Both the position numbers and the translations under genes were made by a program. 64,000 nt of DNA. Source: Draconibacterium aestuarii (lineage in GTDB: Bacteria > Bacteroidota > Bacteroidia > Bacteroidales > Prolixibacteraceae). The stretch spans positions 62,001 to 126,000 of the forward strand of contig JAPOHD010000066.1 of NCBI GenBank assembly GCA_026671195.1. The letters are read 5' to 3'. Below are positions 1-9,475 of the stretch, one piece after another. How positions within the stretch are numbered: position 1 is the stretch's first letter; every line of letters begins with the position of its first letter. The notes under the pieces were generated by a model. That model did not search any database. It worked only from the letters and a program-made list of their open reading frames with translations, and was not told the origin of the DNA.

Positions 1-1
1 T

Positions 2-862
2 GATTCCAACTTCGTGGTCGAAACGTCCCATATCGCGGGCCAGCATATAGAATTTACCGTTCTCGATAAATACATTCCCATCTTCCAGCTGGCGATTATT
101 TCCAAAAGACGAGTAATCGATGATGGGATTTTCGGAATAGCGCAGGTAAGGGCCTTCCGGTTTTTCAGCAATCGCCAGGCCGTATTTCCGGTTTCCTCTT
201 ATTTTCGGATTTACCGGATTCATGTATTCTTCGTCGTTCCAGGCTTTATAATACAACCAATATTGTCCGTTCGGATGTTTTATAAACGAAGGATTTGAGG
301 TGCAATGATCGTCCCAGACACCTTTTTCGCCCACTTCCAATAAGGGTTGATCCGGTCGTTTCCAGGGGCCGTTCAAGGATTCGGAAGTAGCAACTGCAAT
401 ACGTTTTGTATTTGTTTTTCGGTTTGAGTTGCCAATGTAAAACAGAAAATATTTTCCGTCGATGTACTGAATATGCGGATTGTGGCAGGTGGTTCCGTCG
501 AAATAACTTTCGCCACGCGGTGCAAGAATGGTTTCTATTTTGGAATACGGACCTTCCGGCTGGTCGGCAATGGCATGTGCTATTTCAGAAGAGTTTATCC
601 AGCCACCCATACCTTTTGAGGAACTCCAGCGCGAGAAAAAAACATGTACTTTCCCATCGGGTGCAACAATCGGACTACATCCCCACACATAATATCCTTC
701 CAATTCGAGTATTCTTCCCAGCGGTTTTAAACGTTTCGAAAAATCAGAAATGTCTTTAGCATCGTATTTTTCATTCTGAAAAGAAGCCCAGCCCTTCCAT
801 CCGGAAATAAATAGCGCACTTCCGGTGATCATCGATTTTTGTATGAAACTTCGTCTTTTCAT
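2..862 (-). CDS. Five-bladed propeller glycoside hydrolase (GH43-like), 3' end cut by window
   Basis: The frame is open from an ATG at 862 down to the left edge (287 codons, no stop), so the C-terminus lies outside the window. The N-terminus reads MKRRSFIQKS followed by a hydrophobic stretch, a Tat-like leader. The body has repeated propeller-blade signatures typical of GH43/GH117-like or sucrase-type hydrolases: SPIVAPDGKVHVFF, a DGTTCHNPH strand, KYFLFYIGNS, and DDHCTSNPSF followed by YWLYYKAW. The ATG is only 1 bp past the stop of the DUF4450 gene, so the two are co-transcribed. It probably removes a side-chain sugar such as arabinose or galactose from rhamnogalacturonan, but the substrate cannot be read from the sequence and the family is a fold-level guess. 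Confidence 0.72.
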   Translation of the reverse strand, partial: MKRRSFIQKSMITGSALFISGWKGWASFQNEKYDAKDISDFSKRLKPLGRILELEGYYVWGCSPIVAPDGKVHVFFSRWSSSKGMGGWINSSEIAHAIADQPEGPYSKIETILAPRGESYFDGTTCHNPHIQYIDGKYFLFYIGNSNRKTNTKRIAVATSESLNGPWKRPDQPLLEVGEKGVWDDHCTSNPSFIKHPNGQYWLYYKAWNDEEYMNPVNPKIRGNRKYGLAIAEKPEGPYLRYSENPIIDYSSFGNNRQLEDGNVFIENGKFYMLARDMGRFDHEVGI

Positions 863-863
863 C

Positions 864-3800
864 TTAATTCGCTGATCTTTTTAAAGTGGCTGCCATAAGT
901 CCGATAACCACATCGTTGGTGTTTGTTTCCAGTGTAAGACTTTTCAGTTCCTTTTCCGGATTTAAAACAAGATCGAGTAGGGTAGCTGCACCTCCTTCTA
1001 TTTTATTGGTTTTGTTTTTTGCCAGTACATTGTAACTATCGAGGTGCCATTTGCCGGTTTTTAAATACAAGCGTGGTGGTTGTGGTGCCGTCAATTGAAA
1101 AGCAAATCCATCTTCGTAATAATCCTGTTCGATGGGCCACCAGTTGTCAGGGCTTTTTAATAACAGGTCATCAAAAGTGCCATTAGTATAATTAACCCGC
1201 ACCAATCCGTTGGTCATGTTAATTTGCATGTGATGCATAGAGCCGGCCATTAAAAGATACAGGTGCGAGGCTTTTCCCGCCAACGGCAATACTCTTTTAA
1301 CCGGATAATTATCCCACTGCGAAGTAAAAACAATGTTTGTTTCGCTGTTTGCAGGTATTTTTAAGGGTACTCCTTGTGGCGCTAAAATCTGCCCGTTTTG
1401 TGCTGCAAGTTTTCTTAATCCCGAGTCATCTATTTCTTCGTGCTCGCGATACGAACACCAGTCACCAATTCCCTGTGTTGGTATACTTAGTGTCGGATAA
1501 GGCGAACGCGGACTAAAATATTGTCTGTCGAAAATGCGGTTTATGTTTCCATTAAAATGTTCCGAAAGGTCAACTTTTTCAAAAGTATCTTCTGTTTTCG
1601 TTTGTACTTTCCAGTTTATAAGCTTGTCTGAAAATTGCTTTTCGGCTGTTGTTATATGAATGATGTTACTTCCCGGAACCAGATTATCGGTTAAAACAGT
1701 AATGTTTTTTGAAGTGCTTTTTGAAGGAATGGTAAGTTTCTGAGAAAAATTTCCCAAGGCTACTTTGCCTTTAAAATCAGCGACTGAGTTATTCTGAATA
1801 GCAAAAATAAGCTCATTTTCAGGCTGGTTTTTCGATGCAATAAAACAGACAGGCTTACGCAGTTCAAACGAAAACGGCTGCCACCAGATGGCTTCCTCAT
1901 TTTTTAGCTGAACAAAAAAAGTTCGCCAACCTACTTCACCTTGTAAAATGGCGTTTATCTGGGTGTTAATCTGTTTTATATTGCCCAAAACCTGCTGTGG
2001 ATCGTAAATCCCGATTATTTCTGATTTGTTAAAATCGATGGAAATAGTTTCATCCAAAGCATAAACTTCCTGAATTTGTGTTGGTTGGAATGTGTTATCA
2101 TCCCATTCAATTTCTACTGTGAATTGGGTTCCCGGCAATGAAATCAATTGCAACTCGGGTGTTCCTATGGCGTTTTTATTCCAGGTCCACTCACTTGCTT
2201 TATCGTTAATTTTTACCGATTTAATATTGGTACTTTTTGCTTTCAGAGCCAGTTCCAGTGTTAATTCTTTACCAAACTTAGTTTCAATCAGGTAGCGGTC
2301 AGTATTTCCTTTTTGTTCAAACTGAAAGTTTATATCAGGCGTTTCCAGTTGGGCAAATTCCCATTCTGATGGCCAACCCGGTGTAATACTTATTTTGTTG
2401 TTGAGCAGATTGGGAGAAATACCAAATAATCCTTCCACAAAAGCTCTGGATGCGGTTCCAACCGGATCGGAAAAATCGCGGTACAATTCATCGCGAAATG
2501 CATCGTAATATGACAATTGACCAAAATTACCCGGACTACTACCCATAAACATGTAATCGAGGAAAACGCTTTTGGTGAGTTTAAATGCTTCTTCGTTTCG
2601 TCCGCTTTGCCAGTAAGCCAGCGCCGTATGAAGTACTTCGGCAAATGCTACATTGTTGATCGACCAGGTGTAGGGCATCCAGTTGGTTGTGGACAAAGTA
2701 TAATATTCGCCGCTTGCAAGTCCTGCTGCTTCCACCGGAATATGCGGAATTTGATGATCTACATATTGTGTAGCCTGATAAGCCTGAAAAGGATCTGCCA
2801 ATCCTTCGTCAATACTGTGATAAACAGTCCATAAAGCTGCTGACGGGTGTACCAACTGATTTCCGAGTAAATCTTTGTATTCAGCAAACCAGCCTTTTTC
2901 GGGCAACCAAAGCTGCTGGTTTACGGCAGTTTTAATTTTTTCAGCTTCTGCCAGATAAGGCGCAGGATCTTTGCCAATCAGCGTAGCCAGTTCGGCAGCC
3001 ATTTTATTTGCCCTGTAATTGTATGCCGAAGAGTGAGTTACTCCACCACCGGAGTACTGCAGGGCATCGCTTGCCCAAATGCAACAGTAGGCATCGTACA
3101 AACCATCATCGTTGGCATCAAAATTTCGTTTTTCCCAGGCCAGATGACGTTCCAGAACAGGCCAGCTTTCTTTTAAAAAAGCAAGGTCGCCGGTCCAGTT
3201 AAAATGCGATAAAAGCTGTGCTATAAACACAAGGTTCATGTCGTAATGATGCGGTTTGTTTATTTTTCCGGGATTGCGGCTAATATAACCGTTGGTAAAC
3301 AAGGCAGTACCAACTACTTCTTTTTGCCGCGCAAGGTTTGTTTTTGGATCAGGAACAGAAGGACCGGATGCCGGCTCGGTGTACTGAGCATCAAAATATC
3401 CACGAAAATGAGTTTTTGCGCGGTCGTGCCAACCCAGCCAGTCGGCAGCATAAGCACCCCTCCAGCCATTTAAAGGCATGCGCCAGGCAATCGCCCCGTG
3501 CATAAACGACTGGCCATCCCAAACAGCATCAGCTGCTGTGGAAAGACTGGCTCCAACTGCATTAATGTATTTGTCGGGCGTATTAATTCTAAAACGACTT
3601 GCCAAATCTTTTCTTGCAACGTCGGCTTGCTTAAACAGTTCGGGTATTTTATCGTAATCTATATCTTGTTTGGAATCAGGATTGATCAACAAAATATAGT
3701 TTTCGTTAGCAGAATGAAGCTTATGCCGTGCAGCAATCACCGGTGAATTCTCTTTTTCAGAAGATAATAATTGTAATGGATTTGTCTGATTGGAAGCATC

Positions 3801-4595
3801 CACAATCTTTAGCTTAGTCTCTGCTGGAAAGAAACCAAAAATTCGTTTTCGTGTTGTTAATCTTGTCGATTCGATTTCTTCTTTTGAAGGTATGTAATTG
3901 TTCTCATATACCTCATTATCGCTTAAACTTCTTCCCGAACCATAATACAGTCGAAACGAATTATTATCGATGAAATATTCATTGTCTGTACAATTTTCTG
4001 GTTTCAGATAAAAACTGGATTCCGGATCGGCTCCCAAATCACCATCGCGCGAAAGACGTTTATCGGAAGCGCCTCCAAAGGCCCAGAACAATTCCAAATT
4101 GTCAGGAAGATTTTTGCTGTTTATTTTTAAGATCATTCCATCGGCATCGGGCAGAGCAAGCAGTTGCAGACTAATTTCCCCGTTGTTTAAAAGCGGGTCT
4201 TGAATCTGGTAAGTCATGGTGCCGGCTTCGTAACGTGCGGTTATTTTTTCTGCATCAATTAACCAGCAAGATGAATCGGCTTGTATTAATCCCAATCGCA
4301 GTGTGCCTCCAATGCGAGGCATGTACAAGGCAAATTCGGGCAGGTCGCCGGCTTCTACACGAAAAGCTGAATGCGAACCGTACAAGGCACGATTAAAACG
4401 TAAGGTTCCATTTGTAATTACAAAGCCATTCCCGTCAGGTTGATACCGCATTTCGCGGGTTTGTCCGTGCCACAATTTCTCAGTAGGTTCATTCCCTTTT
4501 TCAGTACTGCAAGCTGAAAAATGCAGAACCATTGCGATTAAAAATGCAACATAAATAAACGATTTTAAAATACGGTATGTGCGCGTTCTTATCAT
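864..4595 (-). CDS. DUF4450-type large lipoprotein, putative (alpha/alpha)6-barrel glycosidase
   Basis: A 1243-residue protein with an SPII leader ending at Cys29 (HFSAC). The N-terminal beta-sandwich (about residues 40-330) has the RFNRALYG and PRIGGTLRLGL features I associate with DUF4450. A helical central region (about 340-760) has alternating aromatic/acidic motifs of an (alpha/alpha)6 barrel: GWRGAYAADWLGWHDRA, NDDGLYDAYCCIWASDA, NYRANKMAAELA, NWMPYTWSINNVAFAE. The segment ending VEGLFGISP and ITPGWPSEW is the usual barrel-to-sandwich junction, and about 400 residues of beta domains follow. DUF4450-like proteins occur in rhamnogalacturonan PULs. A relation to GH142 or GH78/GH95-type enzymes is possible but unproven here. 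Probably periplasmic or outer-membrane anchored. The gap to the GH2 gene is 10 bp. Reaction unknown. Confidence 0.75.
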   Translation of the reverse strand: MIRTRTYRILKSFIYVAFLIAMVLHFSACSTEKGNEPTEKLWHGQTREMRYQPDGNGFVITNGTLRFNRALYGSHSAFRVEAGDLPEFALYMPRIGGTLRLGLIQADSSCWLIDAEKITARYEAGTMTYQIQDPLLNNGEISLQLLALPDADGMILKINSKNLPDNLELFWAFGGASDKRLSRDGDLGADPESSFYLKPENCTDNEYFIDNNSFRLYYGSGRSLSDNEVYENNYIPSKEEIESTRLTTRKRIFGFFPAETKLKIVDASNQTNPLQLLSSEKENSPVIAARHKLHSANENYILLINPDSKQDIDYDKIPELFKQADVARKDLASRFRINTPDKYINAVGASLSTAADAVWDGQSFMHGAIAWRMPLNGWRGAYAADWLGWHDRAKTHFRGYFDAQYTEPASGPSVPDPKTNLARQKEVVGTALFTNGYISRNPGKINKPHHYDMNLVFIAQLLSHFNWTGDLAFLKESWPVLERHLAWEKRNFDANDDGLYDAYCCIWASDALQYSGGGVTHSSAYNYRANKMAAELATLIGKDPAPYLAEAEKIKTAVNQQLWLPEKGWFAEYKDLLGNQLVHPSAALWTVYHSIDEGLADPFQAYQATQYVDHQIPHIPVEAAGLASGEYYTLSTTNWMPYTWSINNVAFAEVLHTALAYWQSGRNEEAFKLTKSVFLDYMFMGSSPGNFGQLSYYDAFRDELYRDFSDPVGTASRAFVEGLFGISPNLLNNKISITPGWPSEWEFAQLETPDINFQFEQKGNTDRYLIETKFGKELTLELALKAKSTNIKSVKINDKASEWTWNKNAIGTPELQLISLPGTQFTVEIEWDDNTFQPTQIQEVYALDETISIDFNKSEIIGIYDPQQVLGNIKQINTQINAILQGEVGWRTFFVQLKNEEAIWWQPFSFELRKPVCFIASKNQPENELIFAIQNNSVADFKGKVALGNFSQKLTIPSKSTSKNITVLTDNLVPGSNIIHITTAEKQFSDKLINWKVQTKTEDTFEKVDLSEHFNGNINRIFDRQYFSPRSPYPTLSIPTQGIGDWCSYREHEEIDDSGLRKLAAQNGQILAPQGVPLKIPANSETNIVFTSQWDNYPVKRVLPLAGKASHLYLLMAGSMHHMQINMTNGLVRVNYTNGTFDDLLLKSPDNWWPIEQDYYEDGFAFQLTAPQPPRLYLKTGKWHLDSYNVLAKNKTNKIEGGAATLLDLVLNPEKELKSLTLETNTNDVVIGLMAATLKRSAN

Positions 4596-4605
4596 TTCAA
4601 ATTAA

Positions 4606-7515
4606 TTATTGCAGCAAGCCAAAGTAGAAATAGAGCGTACGTTTCACAGGTTTTTCCATCTTGTTTAAATTACCGGCAGGCCCCAGATTCCAGGTGTCGT
4701 TACTAATTCCCATTGCCAGTTTTGTTCCCACTGGTGGAATACCGTCAAGAAATGAAATATTTCCAGAGGGGAGGGCAGGATAATTCTTTGGTCCCGAAAT
4801 TCCATAAAAGTCAAATAAACGAACAAACAAATCTTCTTCGTTTGCGACCACAGTAAATTTACCATCTACCGTATTAAATTCCATCCATGAAACATCGGCA
4901 AAATAGCCTTTAAATTGTGGATATTCCCAGGAATTATCACCCGGTAAAATATTGTTATAAAGTCGTTCAAACACATCCAAGCGGCCACCTTGTAAGCGGT
5001 TTTTCCATACATGCGACGGGCCTTCTCCCATCCATTTTGCACCAATAACATCCGACTCCGGAAAATCGAAGCTAATGCCTGTAAAATACTGTTCGCCTTC
5101 CACCTGGTATTCGTAATCCATTTGCAGCCATCCACTGTTGTACATGGTCCAGGTTACTTCTTTCAAATCGCCGGCATACTTCATACTTACCACGTATGCA
5201 TCTTCAATTTCATGGTGCGAAACATTAATCAGTTCAGCATTGCCGGAAACAAGAACCGGTCCGTTGGAAAAGGGAAGAGGCAAACTGAAGTCGTTTCTCA
5301 GGGATTGAATGGTTCCGTTGTTGGTGTTAAAAGTGACAGAAATACCCGAGGCTTTTAGTGTAAGCAAACTGTCGTTTTCAGTATGCTCAACTTTTGCATT
5401 CAGCTTGCTATCGCCTGCCTGCCGGGCAATCGGAAGAATGTTATCTTCTTCAATTCCCTGAGCCTTTAATTTAATTAACCTCTCTTTTTCATTCTCAGTT
5501 AAGGTTTTCTCAACCAGTTTCATTACCTGGTTTGTGTTGCCAACCGTTTTCCAGCTCCAGCAATAAATTTCGTTATCAAATTGATCGAAAGCCTGCAAAT
5601 AAAGTGCATCGTACTGATTGAAACCAGCAGGTAAGTCAAGTTTCAGTTCACCTTTCTGAACAGGTGCAACATCAGGAGATAATGCAACTCCCGATTTCAT
5701 GATTTGATGACTGGCACCACGTTGATAAGGTGTACTAAAATTTACAAGTTTCCATTCAAAACGAAGGTCTTTTAAATTGGTAAAATGATATCTGTTTTCA
5801 AGCGGAATAACTCCATTAAAATTATCGGGAAGTTTATCCATGCTTATTTTAACGGGACTGTAAATTTCGCGCATGGCGTAAAAACTACCTTCTTTTTCGC
5901 GGTGCGGCCCAACAATTCCATCGGGGGCGTTTACACGGTTGGCATCAATTACTCCGGCCAGATCGGTGCGCACCAACCCTTCATCGGCCAGTACCCAGGA
6001 AAAACCACCTGCCGAACGTTCCGAGTTCCAGAACAACTCCCAAAAATCGGCTAGTCCGGCAGCACCACCACCGTCATCCTGAGCATGTAAAAACTCAGTT
6101 GGCATGTAAATTAATCCGGCATCCAGAATCTTTTTCGAGCTGAAATAATTTTCGTAGTGGTTGCAATCGATGCCGTTGTAATCGTTACCCGGTTTGTGGT
6201 GGGCATGTATTACCGGGCGTTTGGAAGGATCGTAGATCAAATAATCATCATCCAGTTCTTTGTTGGTTCCTCCTTCGTTTCCGTTGCTCCAGAAAATTAT
6301 TGACGGGTGATTCACATCGCGGATAACCATTTCTTTTACCAGTTTGCTGCCCGACCCGGTATCGTAAGCATTTTGCCACCCGGCCAGTTCATCCAAAACA
6401 TACAACCCCAGCGAATCGCAATAATTCAGAAATGATTTATCGGGAGGGTAGTGCGCACAACGCACCGCATTCATGTTCATATCTTTAATTAGAAGCACAT
6501 CGTCAAGGTCGATCCGGGAATTTACGCAACGTCCGGTTTCCGGCCAAAAAACATGACGATTTACACCTTTCATTTTAATTTTTGTACCGTTTACATAAAT
6601 ACCGTCACCTTCTCTGATTTCGATTGTACGGAAACCAAATTTTTCTGTCAATTGATAAACTGCATCAGCTTTTTCTCTTAAACTTACTTTTACTGAATAT
6701 AGATTTGGTGTTTCAGCAGTCCAGGTGAGTGGCTTTTCTATCACACACGTTAAGGTTACCAGAGAATCACCTGCTGAAAGTTTTGTTTCAACTGTTTTTA
6801 CAATCGTACCGCGGGCATCTTTAATTTCAGAAACAACGGTCTGATTTTTTTGCACATTTACCGGAAATACATCCATCGAAAACGATCCGTTTGCCAGAGC
6901 GTTTACAGCCACTCTGTCGATAAAAGATGCAGGAACGGCTTCGAGGTAAACCGGACGGAAAATGCCTCCAAAAATCCAGTAGTCAGCGTAACGTTCAGCG
7001 CGGTTAACCGATTGGTTTCCCGAACGTTTGTGTACGGTCACTTCCAGTTCATTTTCTTTCCCTTTATTTAGTTTATCGGTAATGTTGTAACGAAAACGGT
7101 AAAATGATCCCTGATGGATTGGGCCTGCCAACTCTCCGTTTATTTTAACTTCGGTGTCGGTCATTGAACCTTCAAAGACAATAAATACTTCTTTTTTATC
7201 CCAGTTTTCAGGAACAGAAAATTGGTGTTTGTAAATTCCGGTTTCGTCGGCAAATTTGAATTTTTTACCGTAAGTACGGTAATCCCGTCCGTAACCGTAT
7301 TCGCCAAATCCTTGTTGTTCCCAGTGCGACGGAACTTCGATGTTTGTCCAAACGCCACTTTTACGACCCGAAGTACAGAAAAAATCCCAGGTAACTGTAT
7401 TTTCATTGTCGGTCCCCGACAAATATTTTACTTCCTTTTTTTCGGGGCTTGCCCAGGTTGTCAGCCCAAAAAGAAGGACCAACAAAATTGCCGTTGAATT
7501 TTTTATGTACTTCAT
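4606..7515 (-). CDS. Glycoside hydrolase family 2 enzyme (beta-galactosidase / beta-glycuronidase type)
   Basis: A 969-residue exported protein with signal peptide MKYIKNSTAILLVLLFGLTT. It has the full GH2 layout: a jelly-roll sugar-binding domain (about 30-215, with VPSHWEQQGFG and YADYWIFGGIFRPVYLE), an immunoglobulin-like domain (about 215-320), a TIM barrel (about 320-600) and C-terminal beta domains. Barrel landmarks are KGVNRHVFWPETGR, RCAHYPPD, the acid/base motif WSNGNEGG (Glu about 414) and PTEF, with a likely nucleophile Glu about 474. GH2 enzymes hydrolyse terminal beta-linked galactose, glucuronate, galacturonate, mannose or arabinose, and the specificity cannot be chosen from sequence alone. 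It sits between the DUF4450 and GH28 genes in the same minus-strand run, suggesting removal of a pectin side-chain sugar in the periplasm. Confidence 0.88.
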   Translation of the reverse strand: MKYIKNSTAILLVLLFGLTTWASPEKKEVKYLSGTDNENTVTWDFFCTSGRKSGVWTNIEVPSHWEQQGFGEYGYGRDYRTYGKKFKFADETGIYKHQFSVPENWDKKEVFIVFEGSMTDTEVKINGELAGPIHQGSFYRFRYNITDKLNKGKENELEVTVHKRSGNQSVNRAERYADYWIFGGIFRPVYLEAVPASFIDRVAVNALANGSFSMDVFPVNVQKNQTVVSEIKDARGTIVKTVETKLSAGDSLVTLTCVIEKPLTWTAETPNLYSVKVSLREKADAVYQLTEKFGFRTIEIREGDGIYVNGTKIKMKGVNRHVFWPETGRCVNSRIDLDDVLLIKDMNMNAVRCAHYPPDKSFLNYCDSLGLYVLDELAGWQNAYDTGSGSKLVKEMVIRDVNHPSIIFWSNGNEGGTNKELDDDYLIYDPSKRPVIHAHHKPGNDYNGIDCNHYENYFSSKKILDAGLIYMPTEFLHAQDDGGGAAGLADFWELFWNSERSAGGFSWVLADEGLVRTDLAGVIDANRVNAPDGIVGPHREKEGSFYAMREIYSPVKISMDKLPDNFNGVIPLENRYHFTNLKDLRFEWKLVNFSTPYQRGASHQIMKSGVALSPDVAPVQKGELKLDLPAGFNQYDALYLQAFDQFDNEIYCWSWKTVGNTNQVMKLVEKTLTENEKERLIKLKAQGIEEDNILPIARQAGDSKLNAKVEHTENDSLLTLKASGISVTFNTNNGTIQSLRNDFSLPLPFSNGPVLVSGNAELINVSHHEIEDAYVVSMKYAGDLKEVTWTMYNSGWLQMDYEYQVEGEQYFTGISFDFPESDVIGAKWMGEGPSHVWKNRLQGGRLDVFERLYNNILPGDNSWEYPQFKGYFADVSWMEFNTVDGKFTVVANEEDLFVRLFDFYGISGPKNYPALPSGNISFLDGIPPVGTKLAMGISNDTWNLGPAGNLNKMEKPVKRTLYFYFGLLQ

Positions 7516-7569
7516 GTGAAGATTATTTTAGCTTATTTGACTGTTCGAATAGATGTTCTTGGTTGTTTT

Positions 7570-9462
7570 TTAGTTGATTACAAGCGAAAAGTTAGTGCCT
7601 GCTTTTTCAATCAGAATTTGTTTTTTCTCACTATCATAGTGCCATTGATCTGCACCGGTAATACTTTCAGGTTGTATTTCACTGTGTACGATAAAAGAAA
7701 AATCGTGTTGCCGTTGTGCTTTTACCTCCAAAATTCCGTCAGCCGGTGTAAACCTAATTTCAACGGGCATAAAATTACCTCCGTCGCCCATTGGTTCCAG
7801 GTACGAAATAAATGCCTCTTTCATTTGCAGAATCTGAATCTCCATTTCCTCCGAAAAAAGAGTGGTATCTCCCTGTGCAATGGCTTGTTTGGCGGTTGGA
7901 TTTATAGGAATTATAACAAGATCTTTATTCGCTGATAGTACTCTGATTTGTTCGTCCAATGAAGGCAAGGCTTTTTCCTCGGGCTGTTCAATTACGGCAG
8001 GAGAATGAATCTCAGGTTGTTGAATGTTGTTGCATTCTATCAATTCAACGGCTTTGCCACTCGCCGAAGTGAGTTGAACATTGGTCATTGTCCAGTCGCT
8101 GGCATACGTTAATTTGCCGCTTTCTTTTGCTTCAACGGTCACATTTTCGAAACTTATATTATGAATGTGTTTTTCAGGATAAGCATTGGCATAAAATGCC
8201 TGTTCAGCATTTTCAACCCTAACATTGCTGATTTTTATATCGCGAAACTCAGGTATGCCTTTTTCTTCCGGAGTTACACGCTGACTTAACACCCGCCAGC
8301 GATCCTTAATTTCCTCTTCAGGAATACTTTCCGGAATGTTGCAGTAACTGTATTCAGGGTACCAGTTCAATTCAAAATGAAAGGGATTTGCCACGTCTTT
8401 CATTTTTATGTCGTGAAACCAAATATTCTCAATTAAACCACCACGCACTTTTGCCGACTTAAACCGGATTCCGGTGCTTGTTCCAATGGCTTCCAAACCA
8501 TACACTTCAATGTTTTTCATTCCACCTGAAGTTTCGCTGCCCAAAGTAATCAGTCCATGACCGGAGCGGGTAATACAATTCCGGTAAACAATATTTTCGG
8601 CCGGGCGATTTACACGTAACCCATCAGCATCTTTGCCTGCTTTTATACAGAGGTTGTCGTCGTTGCAGTCGATGTCGCAATTTTCAACCAAAATATCTTT
8701 CGACGAATCGGTGTCAACTCCGTCGGAGCTTGGTCCGTGTCCACCAATGTTATTTTGAACCACCAATCCATCTACATGCACACGTGTGCTGTAAGTCAGC
8801 GAAACGGTCCAAAATCCGGCACGTTTTACAGTAAAATCCTTTAAAAGCACATCTTCCGATTCCCAAATCACAACCGGCCGAACCCGCTCGCAGTCGTAGT
8901 CAACGGCCCAGCGAATGCCTTTGTCGTTGTATTCGCCGTACATTCCACCGCTGTATTTTGGATCGCCCCAGAATTTGTCCCACCAGTATTTGCCGTTGCC
9001 ATCAATTACACCTTTACCGGTAATTCGAACGTTTTTTTGTTCGTATACATTTATAAGGGCCGCCGGCCATTTCATTTCTATTCCGGCAATCCGGGTGGGT
9101 AACCTGGGATAGTAATCATTGTTTTGAACCGCCAGAATGATAACACCTTCACCGATGTGCAGGTTAACATTCGACTTTACAAAAAGCGCTCCCGACAAAT
9201 ACGTACCTGCCGGAAAAATTACTTTTCCACCTCCGGCTTCTGCAGCCGCATCAATTGTTTTTTGAATGGCTTCTGTTGTTAGTGTTTTACCATCGGCAAC
9301 CGCACCGTAATCGGCAACATTAAACTCCTGCTCCGGAATTTGCGCAAAAGATGCATCGTAAAAAATAGTTTCAAGGTGTTGAACAAGTTCACTTTTATGC
9401 TCTGAATTGCATGCTGAAAAAAACAAACCGGCTATTAATAATGGAAAGAGTAAACGTTTCAT
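7570..9462 (-). CDS. GH28 polygalacturonase-family lipoprotein
   Basis: A 630-residue protein with an SPII leader (FFSAC, Cys18). After the start-of-fold motif FNVADYGAVADGKT, the right-handed beta-helix carries the GH28 signature set: SSDGVDTDSS, CNDDNLCIKAGKD (catalytic Asp pair), RSGHGLITLGSE and GIRFKSAKVRGG. GH28 enzymes hydrolyse alpha-1,4-galacturonic acid linkages in homogalacturonan or rhamnogalacturonan. Lipoprotein versions in PULs are usually exo-acting and face the periplasm. The C-terminal 150 residues after the helix form an extra beta region. It lies next to the GH106 rhamnosidase (13 bp gap), a pairing that fits alternating removal of rhamnose and galacturonate from the RG-I backbone or RG-II chains. 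Confidence 0.92.
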   Translation of the reverse strand: MKRLLFPLLIAGLFFSACNSEHKSELVQHLETIFYDASFAQIPEQEFNVADYGAVADGKTLTTEAIQKTIDAAAEAGGGKVIFPAGTYLSGALFVKSNVNLHIGEGVIILAVQNNDYYPRLPTRIAGIEMKWPAALINVYEQKNVRITGKGVIDGNGKYWWDKFWGDPKYSGGMYGEYNDKGIRWAVDYDCERVRPVVIWESEDVLLKDFTVKRAGFWTVSLTYSTRVHVDGLVVQNNIGGHGPSSDGVDTDSSKDILVENCDIDCNDDNLCIKAGKDADGLRVNRPAENIVYRNCITRSGHGLITLGSETSGGMKNIEVYGLEAIGTSTGIRFKSAKVRGGLIENIWFHDIKMKDVANPFHFELNWYPEYSYCNIPESIPEEEIKDRWRVLSQRVTPEEKGIPEFRDIKISNVRVENAEQAFYANAYPEKHIHNISFENVTVEAKESGKLTYASDWTMTNVQLTSASGKAVELIECNNIQQPEIHSPAVIEQPEEKALPSLDEQIRVLSANKDLVIIPINPTAKQAIAQGDTTLFSEEMEIQILQMKEAFISYLEPMGDGGNFMPVEIRFTPADGILEVKAQRQHDFSFIVHSEIQPESITGADQWHYDSEKKQILIEKAGTNFSLVIN

Positions 9463-9475
9463 GAAAAGAATGGAT

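Noticed and set aside
406-759. Plus-strand open frame of 117 codons near the left edge
   Set aside because: Antisense to the partial propeller hydrolase, whose minus-strand frame has clear blade motifs and no stop.
7516-7935. Plus-strand open frame of 139 codons
   Set aside because: Lies almost wholly antisense to the GH28 gene, with Cys/Phe-rich composition and no recognisable domain. A shadow frame.
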